Source of the DNA: Cryptomeria japonica
Lineage: Eukaryota > Streptophyta > Pinopsida > Cupressales > Cupressaceae
Direction of reading: 5' to 3'
DNA: 64,000 nt
Assembly: GCF_030272615.1 (NCBI RefSeq)
Contig: NC_081410.1
Span: 146,032,349 to 146,096,348, forward strand
Under the pieces are notes generated by a model that saw nothing but the letters and a program-made list of their open reading frames with translations, did not search any database and was not told where the DNA came from. This document shows positions 1-10,201 of this stretch, piece by piece; within the stretch, counting starts at the first letter, position 1; the number at the start of each line of letters is the position of its first letter. Position numbers and translations under genes: made by a program.

Positions 1-3000
1 TGCTGTCATTTTTCTTGGGATTGGAAAATGATAGGGAAGTGGGTGCAAGCCTTCTTGAAATGATTTATAATATCCATTGTGCAAGTCAACCAGTAAGATA
101 TAATTGTATTGATCACATTGTAAAATCCATGCAAAAACAATTACTTATGATCAAAAAAGGTTCCTGTAAGACATTTAGGTTCTCATCCTACTTGTGCTAT
201 CTCCTTCTATCCAAGTATCGTGCAATATTTGAGACCAACAAGCTTCAAATTGTGAGCTATAAGATTGATGAGAAGACTGGGAAGAGAACAGACTATCCAA
301 TATATGATTGGAGCCCAAAGATAAGGATGCATGATAACAGAAAGAACTACAACCATTTTGTAGACTTCTTTTTGGCACCAATGTATAATGAAATTACAAG
401 CACTCCAATGCCTAGGTTGCCTATGTCTTGTAGAGATTGCATTCAACTCAGAAGTCAAATAGAATTGGCAGACTGGTTCTTCATGGAAGAATTCACTGTG
501 TTAAGGTTTTACGGATCGACAGTAAAACCATACAAACTTCCAATACATGTGACAGAGAGGGTATTTGCATTAGAGTATGTACGGCAATTGGAGAGCACAG
601 ATAGGCACTTCCATGGTTAGCAAAAGAAGAGCATATTTCCTTCCTTGCCTTTCTCATGTGGAGGGTTCACATTTGAGAGAAAAGCATTCATTGTGGCACA
701 TGATTTCTTGACAGTTTTTAACTTTGGTGATGAGGGTCTCTGGCAGTATGATCCAATCGGTGTAATTCAAGCAAGGCTTAAGAAAAATGGGAACTCTTCA
801 GCGTTATGTCAACATGAAAGTAAACCATTGCTAGAAAAGCTTAGAAACAAGGACTCCTGGGATGAGGTTAAAAAAGAGATGGAGAAAATTGCAGCTGACA
901 ATAACATTTCAACAAAAGAAATTTCATCACAAATTATGGAGGGCCAGGGCATCCAAAATAGGAGGTCCTACAATTTCTACATAAAATCTGCTAATCCATC
1001 TAAGAAAACTATTCCCAAATCAATTCTGCACGAATGTAAAGAGAATTATTGGACTCAAACCAAAATAAATGATTTTTGGACTATGAGGAGGAATCTCGGT
1101 GAACCAAAGACAAGTGCAAAATTTGATAGCATCGACGAGGATGAATAGTTTAGCAAATTGTGGAATATGGAGCATCCCACAACATCATATGACAGGAGTG
1201 AAGATGTTGATCAGTATGAGCCTAAGGTTGAGCCCACTCAAACAACTACTATAGTCCCTAAAATATTAGGTGCAGTCAATGAGGCAATGAAAGAGAAATA
1301 TATCAAAGGGTCAAGCATTGTGGAAAAAATGGGATTTGAAGGTGGTGGTCTAGGTCCCAGAGGAGAGGGCATTTGGTATCCACTTCAGGTACAAAATCTA
1401 TCAGGGTCAAAATCAAAACGTCCTTATAGACCAATCATTGGACTTGATTCTTCAGATTCATCAGGGATAGGTACTACTCACTACCCTTAGGGTCCACCTA
1501 CATCTGTTTCTAGTTCAAATCCACAACCACCACCACATCATGGTATTCCCATTGGTGGTGAATCAAGTGCCACTACCACTAGTGGGGAATCTGGGGATAG
1601 TATTCATATTATTGTTCAGTCAAGTGCCATTGTGATTGGTGTTGGACAAGGGCAACAACAAAATATCTCTCGCAAGAGGCCACTAGAGGTAAATAATCAA
1701 TCTCATACTATTGAGAATCCTATATCAAGTGCCACTGACACTATAAATCAATCATTTGCAGCTTCAGATCACACACCTCAAAAGACTATGAAAACTACAC
1801 ATGAAAGTGTCAATGGGAGTGGAACAACATCAGGAACTGTTGTTGGTAATCCTATTCCTAGTCAAGCATTAGTTAAAACCAGAGGAATAAGTGGAACTGG
1901 AGCCTATGGTATTCCTATGTCACCTTTCAAACATTCAATTACTTCAGCAAGCCCATATTTTCAATTTCATGATTACTATGAAAAATTTGAACACACAACA
2001 AAAGCAAATAAAGAAAAAAAGAAAGCATTTCATAGGAATTCCATGTCTGAAGTTGTAAACGAACAGCCTGCAAGGAACAGGGTATTTCCAACATATGACC
2101 CACAGAAAGATATGATGGAGTTCATGGTTGTTATGCCCTCGAGCCCATCTAAAGATAAAAATCCACCACACAGTCAGATAGATCCTTCTCAATTTCAAGT
2201 TAGCACCCTCCAAATGGATTTCTCCAAAGTACATGTGGACAAAATTAGTGTATCAAAAAGGACTAACGAAGTGGTCTACACTTCACTGCTAAAGGTGGAG
2301 AGAGAAAAAAATAAACTGGAGAAACAAATAGAAAAGTTATAGGCAGACCTGGAAAATGAAAAATCAAGGAGGAAAGCAGCAGATAGCAAGTGCAATGAAT
2401 TACAGAAAAGGATAAAAAATTTGGGCTTTGCAGTAGAAATTGTAGAGCAAGACAAGAAGGATGCAAAATTGAAGGACCTAACACAAAAATTGGCTAAAAG
2501 CAATAATAAAATTGTTGAGGAAAAAGCCAGTTTTCAAAAAGTATACAAAAGTTATGAGTCTGCTGCCGCCGAAATGAAAAAATTACAGGACCTATTGGAT
2601 CATGGGAAGGAAAAAGAAAAACATTTGCAAGAGGAAGTAGAGGAAGAAAGAAAAAAATGTGCACAAATGAAAGAAGACCTGCACAATGCAAATGATAAAA
2701 TAAAAACTTTGGATGATAGACTGAAAGATAATATGAAAAATACAACGAAGTATATACAAGAAAACATTTGGTGGCAAATAATGCAGAGGAGTGAGAAGTT
2801 GTGTGAATGGTTTCAATTGATTGAAAGTATGAGACAAATTTTTAAAAAAATCAAAGGGCACTATGAGAAGAGCACACATGTTTATTCAAAAGAGGAAATG
2901 GCAAAAAAGATTTTGAAAGTAGTCTACAGTTCCAGTGACAGCTACTTGGCATCCAAGGGAATTAAGAGCCACATTGATGCCACAGTTAAGACATCATATA

Positions 3001-3404
3001 TCATTCAAAAATGCCAGAAGCTAAGGGAAACGTCAGAAGTTATGGATAGTTGTGGAAAAAAGATAATGAAGCTACAAGAAAAGAAAAATAATTTGATTAA
3101 ACTTGGTTTGCCTAAGCCTGTTGACACAGAAAATAAATTCATTGGAGAAGAAGCTTACAAAAAAATCATGGAGAAAAAAATGAAGTCTGATTTAGACTTG
3201 CTTCCAAAGGACACAACTCCCAAAAGCTTTCTGGAATTCATCCAACCATTTACAACTCTAAATTCGCTATTGGATGAAACTGTGGTGTCAAGTAAATCTT
3301 CTAAATATGGAATGTTGATGAAGTTGGAGTTGACTTTCCATAGTTTACAGAATATTGACCTTCCATCAGACGAAGAGTGGAGAACCCTACAAAAAATCGC
3401 ATAG
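1..3404 (+). pseudogene. Long unclassified ORF with G-patch-like motif and coiled coil, four in-frame TAGs, 5' end outside window
   Basis: One forward frame (codons starting at positions divisible by 3) runs from the window edge to a TAG at 3402-3404 (TAA at 3411-3413 next). It is interrupted by TAG at 618, 1146, 1488 and 2340 and by no frameshift, TAA or TGA, about 1,130 codons. In order: a globular Cys/Trp/Tyr-containing part (1-1145), a short acidic linker, a G-patch-like motif at about 1308-1390 (G-x2-I-x2-KMGF-x3-GLG-x4-GI), a Ser/Thr/Gln/Pro-rich stretch (1400-2280), a charged coiled coil (about 2287-2780) and a Lys-rich helical C-terminus. Pieces that look like genes starting at 645, 1158, 1632 and 2421 are segments of this single frame. 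Several TAGs sit where Gln would fit (one reads KL-TAG-ADLE inside the coiled coil). I do not recognise the family; no reverse transcriptase, integrase or transposase motif is visible. It may be a domesticated gene, a captured gene or an ORF of an unclassified element. Confidence 0.6.
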
Positions 3405-4450
3405 AATTCTTAAGAATCATAGTATGTATTGCACAATTTTCTTCTTTTATTCTTAATTTCAAGGTTTTTTTTTTCCCTGTTTGCTATTTTGCTAATCCAG
3501 CCTATGAATCTAATTTATTAATAGGAAAAAAATAGCACTCACTATTGCTATTTTGCTAATCCGGCCTATGAATCTATGATGCACAGTGCAAAACTTCAGC
3601 CAGTAAATTTGTATTCTCAAATTCTCCCTTGCTTTAACATTTATGCATTTCTCTATTTCTGATTAGTAGGTTTTAGGCACTGCTATAGCTATTATCTATG
3701 TTTAATTTGTCATGACTCATGGCATGAATTAATATTTAATTTTGAACTCTGTCTTTTGAATAGGAGACATCAAACATGTAGCAGATGTTAAATTGCTAAT
3801 ACGGCATGTGATGGCCATATAAATATGTGCTGAGTTTGTGATTTTGATGTTCAGTGTTCACATGTTGCAAACTTGCAATTCGACATGAAGTTGTTGTTGC
3901 TCCCTTGTTTCTATAAAAGGGAATTCAGGGTCATTTGCAATTTTGCAAAGGGTTCTAAAACTTTGTATTCACTTTTGCATGGACATTGGAGAATCACACA
4001 GGAGTTGTTGTTGCTCTCTTGTTTCTATAAAAGGGAATTCAGGGTCATTTGCAAAGGGTTCTGAAACTTTGTATTCACTTTTGCAATTAGCATGGAGAAT
4101 CACACTAATTGGTGTATTACTATTGAATGAATTGTATCATATGGCTATATTTTGAAAGAATTAATGAAAATCTAAGTTCTCGACATGTATATTACTATTG
4201 AATGAAATTTATCATATCGTTCTGAAATGTATCACACAGATTTGAGACTCAAACATGTATAAATAAACAATAAACATCTCTGTATCAATAAACACATTAT
4301 GGTTTTTTTTTATTATGCTATTTTAAATCTGGAAATAGAAAGTTGAAAAATAAAATTACAAATCAATATTAAATTCTAATTGCAAAAAGTAATATGCTTT
4401 TGTAATATGAATGATGAGATACAGTAATAAGATTAATAAATACCAATCTC
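3405..4450. other. Non-coding AT-rich interval with short tandem duplications
   Basis: No coding frame is supported. The interval lies between the converging 3' ends of the long G-patch ORF and the hAT transposase frame. It holds three separate local duplications: 64 bp offset near 3481-3580, 114 bp offset at 3891-4112, and a 75-bp-offset copy of TATTACTATTGAATGAA at 4115 and 4190. The two short frames at 3873-4155 are products of the 114-bp duplication. Confidence 0.7.
3891..4112. repeat. 114-bp imperfect tandem duplication
   Basis: The segment beginning TTGTTGTTGCTCCCTTGTTT at 3891 recurs at 4005 with a few substitutions and small indels, ending in GAGAATCACAC in both copies. It lies in non-coding sequence and explains two overlapping spurious small ORFs. 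Confidence 0.85.
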
Positions 4451-7162
4451 TTACAGTTGCCATTCATCCTCATCAAATTCAATGCTTTCTTGATTCTCGT
4501 CTATGGTTTCTTTACTCTGAGTCTGAGTCTACATATCTTCGCCAAACTGCATCTCAATGCTACCAGTAGGTCCACTAGTCTCACTGGCACTTTGGTTTGA
4601 AGTGTTGCCCAAACCTCTTCTTTCACATTTGGACCTCCAGATTTGCAGTGCCCTATCGTAAGGAAAAGTGTGGACATCATACCTAGATGTATAGAGCCTC
4701 AAGCAATTTTCCAAATTTTTGTCTAGTTTGTTTCTTAGCTTTGATTTTAGGAACCCCAAAGCACTGAAAACTCTCTCATCTTCCACCGAACCCAATATCA
4801 TGGTAAGACATAAATCAGCAAGCTTCACATATTCTGGCATTGAATCACGCAAGGATGCGTTCTCAGCTATATATTTCCAAACCCTTGTTACTGATCCCTC
4901 TTCGTGGGGGTTCTCCATTTTGGCATATTGTTGTTTCATAGTGTATGCAAAATGAGATGATTGCTCTCGAAGATGAGTTTCATCTAATATTCCATTTATA
5001 GTTACTCCATTCAATTCTCTAGATATGCAAAATTGTTTTATCAAAGTCAGTAGCTTACTTCGAAAATCAGATGCACTGTTGAGGCTCCAATAATGAGGAA
5101 ACACAATAGACATGGCTTCGAGTAGGTTGTCAGGAGGGAATATGCTTCTAATTTTTGAGGAAAGATCATATGCAATTTTCTTCACAGAAGTAGTTACAGT
5201 CTCAACAATCTTGTCGAAATCTTCCTTTGTAACTCTTGCTAGTTTCTTCCTGGGGCGCTTTCCTAGTTCCTCGGGGTCGATCGTGGCATAGAAGTGCATT
5301 GGTATCTCAACTCCCCGTACATTGCAACATACCTCCCCGTCTGCACCAATTTGTAAAAAGTTATCAGGATTGTTCAAATCTGTGAGTGTCCGCCACTTAA
5401 CAAATTTTTCATCAGATAGTGTTGGTTGATTTCGATAGAGATTGTCGAGGGTCATGCATGTCATCTTACGCAGCATAGCATATTCTGCAATATACAGAGC
5501 TCTTTTTTGGGAAGCCTTCATAATATTCCTCATTTCCTCTAGCATGGGCAGAAGAGCTGCTAAAGTTAAGAGTGTCTCTAAATTACTTAACCTGCCAAGA
5601 AGTTCAGGAAATTTCGGTTGATCTGATTCGTCGCGAGTTGTGTGAAATAGTCCAATCAAGGATGGATATTCTGAAAACACTCGATGCGCTAGACCATCCA
5701 AAGAGATCCATTTGGTATCATTATCCTTGAGAAGCTTGTTCCCATCAGTTAATCCATCAACAAAGTGTTGAAATTCCATAAATCGCTTGGGACTTTGACA
5801 GAAGTGTGAGTAGAGCTCTCTGATTAAAATTTCAATTTTTTTAACCGAAGCAAACTTGCTCACAATTCCAAAAGCTAGATTCATTCTGTGAGCCATGCAA
5901 TGAATTGCAGTAATGTACGGTGCAAATGAAGTTTCAATCTTTGTACAAAGACCGTTCCTGTGACCTTGCATTACTGAAGCTCCATCTGCTCCAACACAAA
6001 CCAATTTTTTGGCTACCGTCATGTCATCCATACCTCCATATTCAATTAAAATTCTCTTTACTAGTTGAAATAAATTTTCGGTTGTCACACTCTCCTTCAT
6101 TTTAGCAACAGACAGTAGATGAGGTTGGCGGGTATGATTCTCTACTATATAAACATGCATGCATACCCATGAAGTATTGTCTACTGCCATAACTTCATCT
6201 AAAGAAAATGCAATGAAGTTTGACTCTCTTATTTTTTCTTGTACATCTTCTTTTTCAACCTCGACAAGAGAACTTGCCCATTCCCATCCACTGTTTACTG
6301 ACCAGTGTCTATTAGGATAGTTAGGAACTTTCAAAAAGTGTAATAAACCACTAGTTGATGGGAAATCTGTCATAGCACGCCCTCTGCTCAAAATATGAAA
6401 AACAATGCTTAACTGAACAACTTTTCCCAGTTGTTCTATTTGCATTGCTTTTCCAAAAACAGCTTCAATAGAACCTTTAACTTCAACAGGCTTCATCTAT
6501 AATTTCTCATGAAAATAATAATCTTCGGCATTCCTCACATGCTTACATTCATCCTTTGTTTTCCATCTTATCACTAATTTTTCAACCCCGTCTATCATTT
6601 GTTTTTCATAAACTTTACCCATATGCTTTTCTATGGTGTCAAATTTTAGTTGCAACCTAATTTCCTTCTTATTTTTCCAAGTGCAAATCTTACACCTGCA
6701 TTCTATTGGAGGCTCGCCTTCAATTGGAATCTCCACTAGTTCAATGAATGGATACTTCGATGCCCAATTAATTTGAAAATTCCTCACTAACATATCCCAC
6801 TCCCAATCCTTTTTTGATTGTGGTTCACTGTTTTTTGATATGGCTTTTCTTTTCCCCTTCCATGCATTATCATATATGGAATTATCACCCAAGTCAATTA
6901 TATCATTCTGGCTAACTTGGGTATCTACCAGATAATCTTCTTCAAGATCATCCTGATCTAAGATATCAGGTTCGCCGCCATCTTCAACATGCAGTGCAGG
7001 TGGCAAATTTTGTACTTGTACTTGTGATGATGTACCTTTCTGATTTTCACCAGTACCACAATCTTTTCCAATGCCAAAGTATGAAGACAACGGTTTGCTT
7101 TTTGTTGGCCTCTCCTAGCCTTCCCCACATTCAGGTTTCCTACCCGTCTTCCTATTCGACAT
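4451..7162 (-). pseudogene. hAT-superfamily transposase with BED-type finger, three in-frame TAGs
   Basis: Reading from ATG at 7162-7160 to TAA at 4453-4451 gives 903 codons with TAG at 7117-7115, 6499-6497 and 4531-4529 and no frameshift. The N-terminus is Lys/Arg-rich; a BED/TTF-like zinc-binding patch follows (CRCKIC at about residues 155-160, His near 180). The central region has the hAT catalytic-core signatures FSLDE and GADGASVMQG followed by a CMAHRMNLA block. The C-terminal dimerisation region contains DERVFSALGFLKSKLRNKL. Beyond the third TAG the frame continues for 25 codons into an acidic tail ending DEDEW-Q-L, which suggests the natural end is the TAA at 4451. The organisation resembles plant and animal ZNF862-like hAT proteins. 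A shorter start at the ATG just after the second TAG (6496) would keep the catalytic part but lose the finger. I could not identify terminal inverted repeats or an 8-bp TSD. Confidence 0.88.
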
Positions 7163-8367
7163 CTCCAATGAAATAAAGGCTGCCAAAAAAATATCAATTT
7201 GCTGAAGAAGCAATAATAGACTATAATGTATAATATACCACTTCAAAAATATGATCGCTCACCTTTAGGCTTTAGGTAACTAGCAGTCGCCAATATAGTC
7301 AACAACAATGATTTTCCTTGGTCTGAAACTTCGCTATTGATCAGAATTCAGAGCCTAGAACCCACCAGACTGTGTTGAGATAGATCTGATCTTTGCATGT
7401 ATTTATACCAATCCTTATATGGCGAATTCTGCAGGAATTTACCAGTATACAAATATTTGGCGAATCCCGTGTAATTATAACATGACTTATGTAATTTTCA
7501 AGGCAATTATAGGTCATCCAAATACGACTTATGTAATTTTTGAGGCGATTATAGGTCATCCAAATAATAGGTGAATAGTGAATACAATATAGTTGGCGAA
7601 AGTTGGGGTGACTGGAGACACGCGTCGGCAAGATGTCGGGCAAATTGGGTCCCCCTGGATAACAAATCTTCACATGCCTATAGGCTAATTAAGGTCATCT
7701 ATTAAGGCAACCTTGGAAAGTGTAGGCGAAATAATTAAATTTACCATGTGTCCACCATATATTGTATTGGCAAAATCATTACATAGAAACATTTAATTGC
7801 ATAAAACATATGGCGATCGGGCCGTGACATTGACGAAAATTTATAATGTTCCGACGACATGGCCACCCCCAGACGGTACAAAATATTTGCCATTTCCGAC
7901 AGGGCCAATGTGAAAAATTCGCCATTGGCGAATGTTTGCCACTAAAGTAATCTCTGAATTAAATGTGGATGTTAGGTTAAATTTAATTTGGGGAATTTTA
8001 TTAATGAAAATTGTTAATTATTTTATGCGAATTCTAGCCTATGAGGTCAATATTGGCCAAATTATTTAATAGTCGAAATTTGAAGGTTTAGGGGGATTTA
8101 AAATTGGCTATAGTATAAATTATATTTATTTGGCAAATATCATTATTGAGATTGTTAACCTTATTGGTTATATTTTTAAAAAAAAAGTGAATTTGCATGC
8201 ACCCAATTAATTAACTTTAAATTAAGATAACATTATCATTATTTTAATTAGCCTGGAATAATTTTAATACAATCGAGACATTTAAATATCTCTCGACTTT
8301 AATTAGCGGCAAATTAATTAGGTTGATTAAATTAACTAATTAAATTGTGATGACCCTCTTAGGGAAT
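7163..8367. other. Non-coding interval upstream of the hAT frame, with 42-bp duplication
   Basis: No supported gene. The words GGCGAA/TTCGCC recur throughout. A 42-bp unit beginning GACTTATGTAATTTT is tandemly duplicated at 7484-7525 and 7526-7567. The 3' part (7930-8367) is very AT-rich and is the target into which the LINE inserted. It may contain the 5' non-coding part of the hAT element. Confidence 0.6.
7484..7567. repeat. 42-bp tandem duplication
   Basis: Two adjacent copies start with GACTTATGTAATTTT at 7484 and 7526 and both end in ATAGGTCATCCAAAT; only a few substitutions separate them. Confidence 0.85.
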
Positions 8368-8380
8368 AATTAGTCTTCAT
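8368..8380 (+). repeat. 5' target-site duplication of the LINE
   Basis: The 13-mer AATTAGTCTTCAT here is identical to 14608-14620. The pair brackets the LINE exactly: the second copy follows the A-rich 3' tail. Confidence 0.9.
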
Positions 8381-8773
8381 GATTAATTAAAAAGATGCAA
8401 TGGAGGATGGCGTTCATGTGGGTGTGTGTAGGAGGCCGAGCTAGGGTTTCGTGGCCCTAGCTTGCAGGCGGCGCTAGTGCGGTTTCGCGCGGGGGGGAAG
8501 TGTTGGGTGTCAGGGGAAGCCGATGGAGGAAGGGGCTGGTAGGGCTCGGTGGTGGCTGAGGGGGTGGTCGTCGAGAGGTGGGAAGGTTGCACGGGGGTGG
8601 GGTTTCTGCTGCTGCGGCCGAGGCTATCCCGGGTGTTTGGGATTTTAGGCGGGTCGATCGTTGGTGGTGTGAGTGAGGGGAGGGGCTTTGGGTGCCGAGC
8701 CCCCATGGGGAGACCTTTGGGGTGTGGGCCCTCGGCCATTGTCCTTGTGTTTTATTAATTTTTGTGTGCCCCG

Positions 8774-10201
8774 ATGGTGACTTGGGGTGGGAAAGCCTTG
8801 CAGGCGGTTCCAGCCATAGATTTTCATGGTGCAGTGGGCTCAAAACCCCCATTTCATAATGTGAGGACGTTTAACAATAACCTATTCTCTTCTAATTCGG
8901 GATCTAGGAGTGCTAGTAGCTCTCGCATGGTGAAAATTAATGGTTGCCTGGAGAGATGCAGTGAGAGGCTGAAGTTGATCATCCCCCCTGAGATTATAGC
9001 TGAAGACATTGAATACTTTTCAAATCACTCGCTATACTGCAAGTTTATGGGAATGAGGGTTTCATTGCAGTTTTTGGAAAACTGGGCGCAGCGGACATGG
9101 GCACCGAAAGGGGAAATGGAGATTATGCTTTTGGCAAATAACTATTTCATGGTTACATTCAACTGCATGGAGGGTCACAATAGGGTCTTTGAAGGAGGTC
9201 CGTATTTTTACAACCAGGTGGGATTATTCATCAAACCTTGGCATGTGGGGTTTAATCCTTTAGAGGAGCTCCTAAATAGGGTTCTGGTGTGGGTTCAATT
9301 ACCACGTCTTCCAGTGGAATGTTGTCGGGAGGATGTGCTACGGATGCTCACTGCTCTACTTGGGAGGCCAGTGGGATCCTCGTTGCAAACTCTGGGGAGA
9401 AAGGTAATGACCTTTGCACGTATCTATGTTGAAATAGATCTTAGTAAACCCTTGCCAGATGCTATAGATATGTGTGCAGGCTCTTATTCATGGGTTCAAC
9501 AGCTAGATTATGAGACTTTACCATTTCGTTGTCGTCTGTGTCATGAGTATGGTCATTTATAGTGTAAGAGTCCTAGATACAAACCGGTAGTGCGACAACC
9601 TCAGCAGCCAGAACTGAGCCTTGATAGGGCTGAGAAAGGCAAAGTTGCCATGTTGGGTGTGGTAGAGGGTGCTGATGGTTTTGTCTCAATTAAGACAAAG
9701 AATAGGAATAGAGGACAAAAGAGACCCTTACAGGAGAGACGTGAGGAGGATACCTTTAACAGATTTGAGGCCTTGGATGACCTAAGCCATCAGGAAGTAA
9801 ACCCAGAGTTAACCCCTCTAGATCAAGGTGCATCGAGAGGGGTGCTAGAAAGTGTAATGGAGGAATCTTCCCAAGCCCTACTAGTGGTTGGAAGCCAGCA
9901 GATGGAGATGGACCAGACAGTAGGGGTTCAGTTGGGCCTGGCTCCTGGTATCGAGGTGAACCTGGCTGAGGGGGAGGGTTCTCTGATAGCTTCGAAATTG
10001 GAACCAGTTGGGGCTAAAAGTAATAAGTCAATTGTTCACCTGGGTCTACATCAGAGAGATATTAAGAAAAGTGCTTTAGAGAAGAGCTCAAAGGTTGGCA
10101 GAAAGAAGGATCTGGATAAGATCAAATTGATGGGGGAGAATTTGGTTGAGTCAGGGTCAGTGAAGACTTTGGATTCGCACTTTTCCAACCCTCCTAAATG
10201 A
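8774..10201 (+). pseudogene. LINE ORF1 protein (DUF4283 / zinc-knuckle RNA-binding), one TAG
   Basis: I chose ATG 8774; the frame is open a few codons upstream but only from a TTG. The first 260 residues match the plant LINE DUF4283 pattern, with motifs such as FMGMRVSLQFLENW and WVQLPRLPVECC, and end in a zinc-knuckle-like CRLCHEYGH. The frame is interrupted there by TAG 9560-9562 directly before the next Cys, in a position where Gln (CAG) fits. The last Cys sits two residues closer to the His than in a standard CX2CX4HX4C knuckle. The rest is a charged, low-complexity tail. The stop TGA (10199-10201) overlaps the ORF2 start as ATGA. The expected role is binding LINE RNA in the ribonucleoprotein. 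Confidence 0.87.

Noticed and set aside
3873-4155. Two small forward frames with repeated LLLSCFYKREFRVIC-like text
   Set aside because: They are generated by the 114-bp tandem duplication in non-coding sequence.
1-7162. TAG translated as an amino acid (stop-codon reassignment or suppression)
   Set aside because: Stops of all three kinds occur in neighbouring elements, Gypsy copy 1 has CAG at the matching sites of copy 2, and nuclear plant genomes use TAG as stop. Mutational decay is the simpler explanation.
7341-7673. Minus-strand 110-residue frame upstream of the hAT gene
   Set aside because: Its internal repeat is just the 42-bp duplication; no motif and no connection to the transposase frame.
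8383-8852. Minus-strand Pro-rich frames in the LINE 5' UTR
   Set aside because: They are antisense shadows of G-rich untranslated sequence with no motif or conservation evidence.
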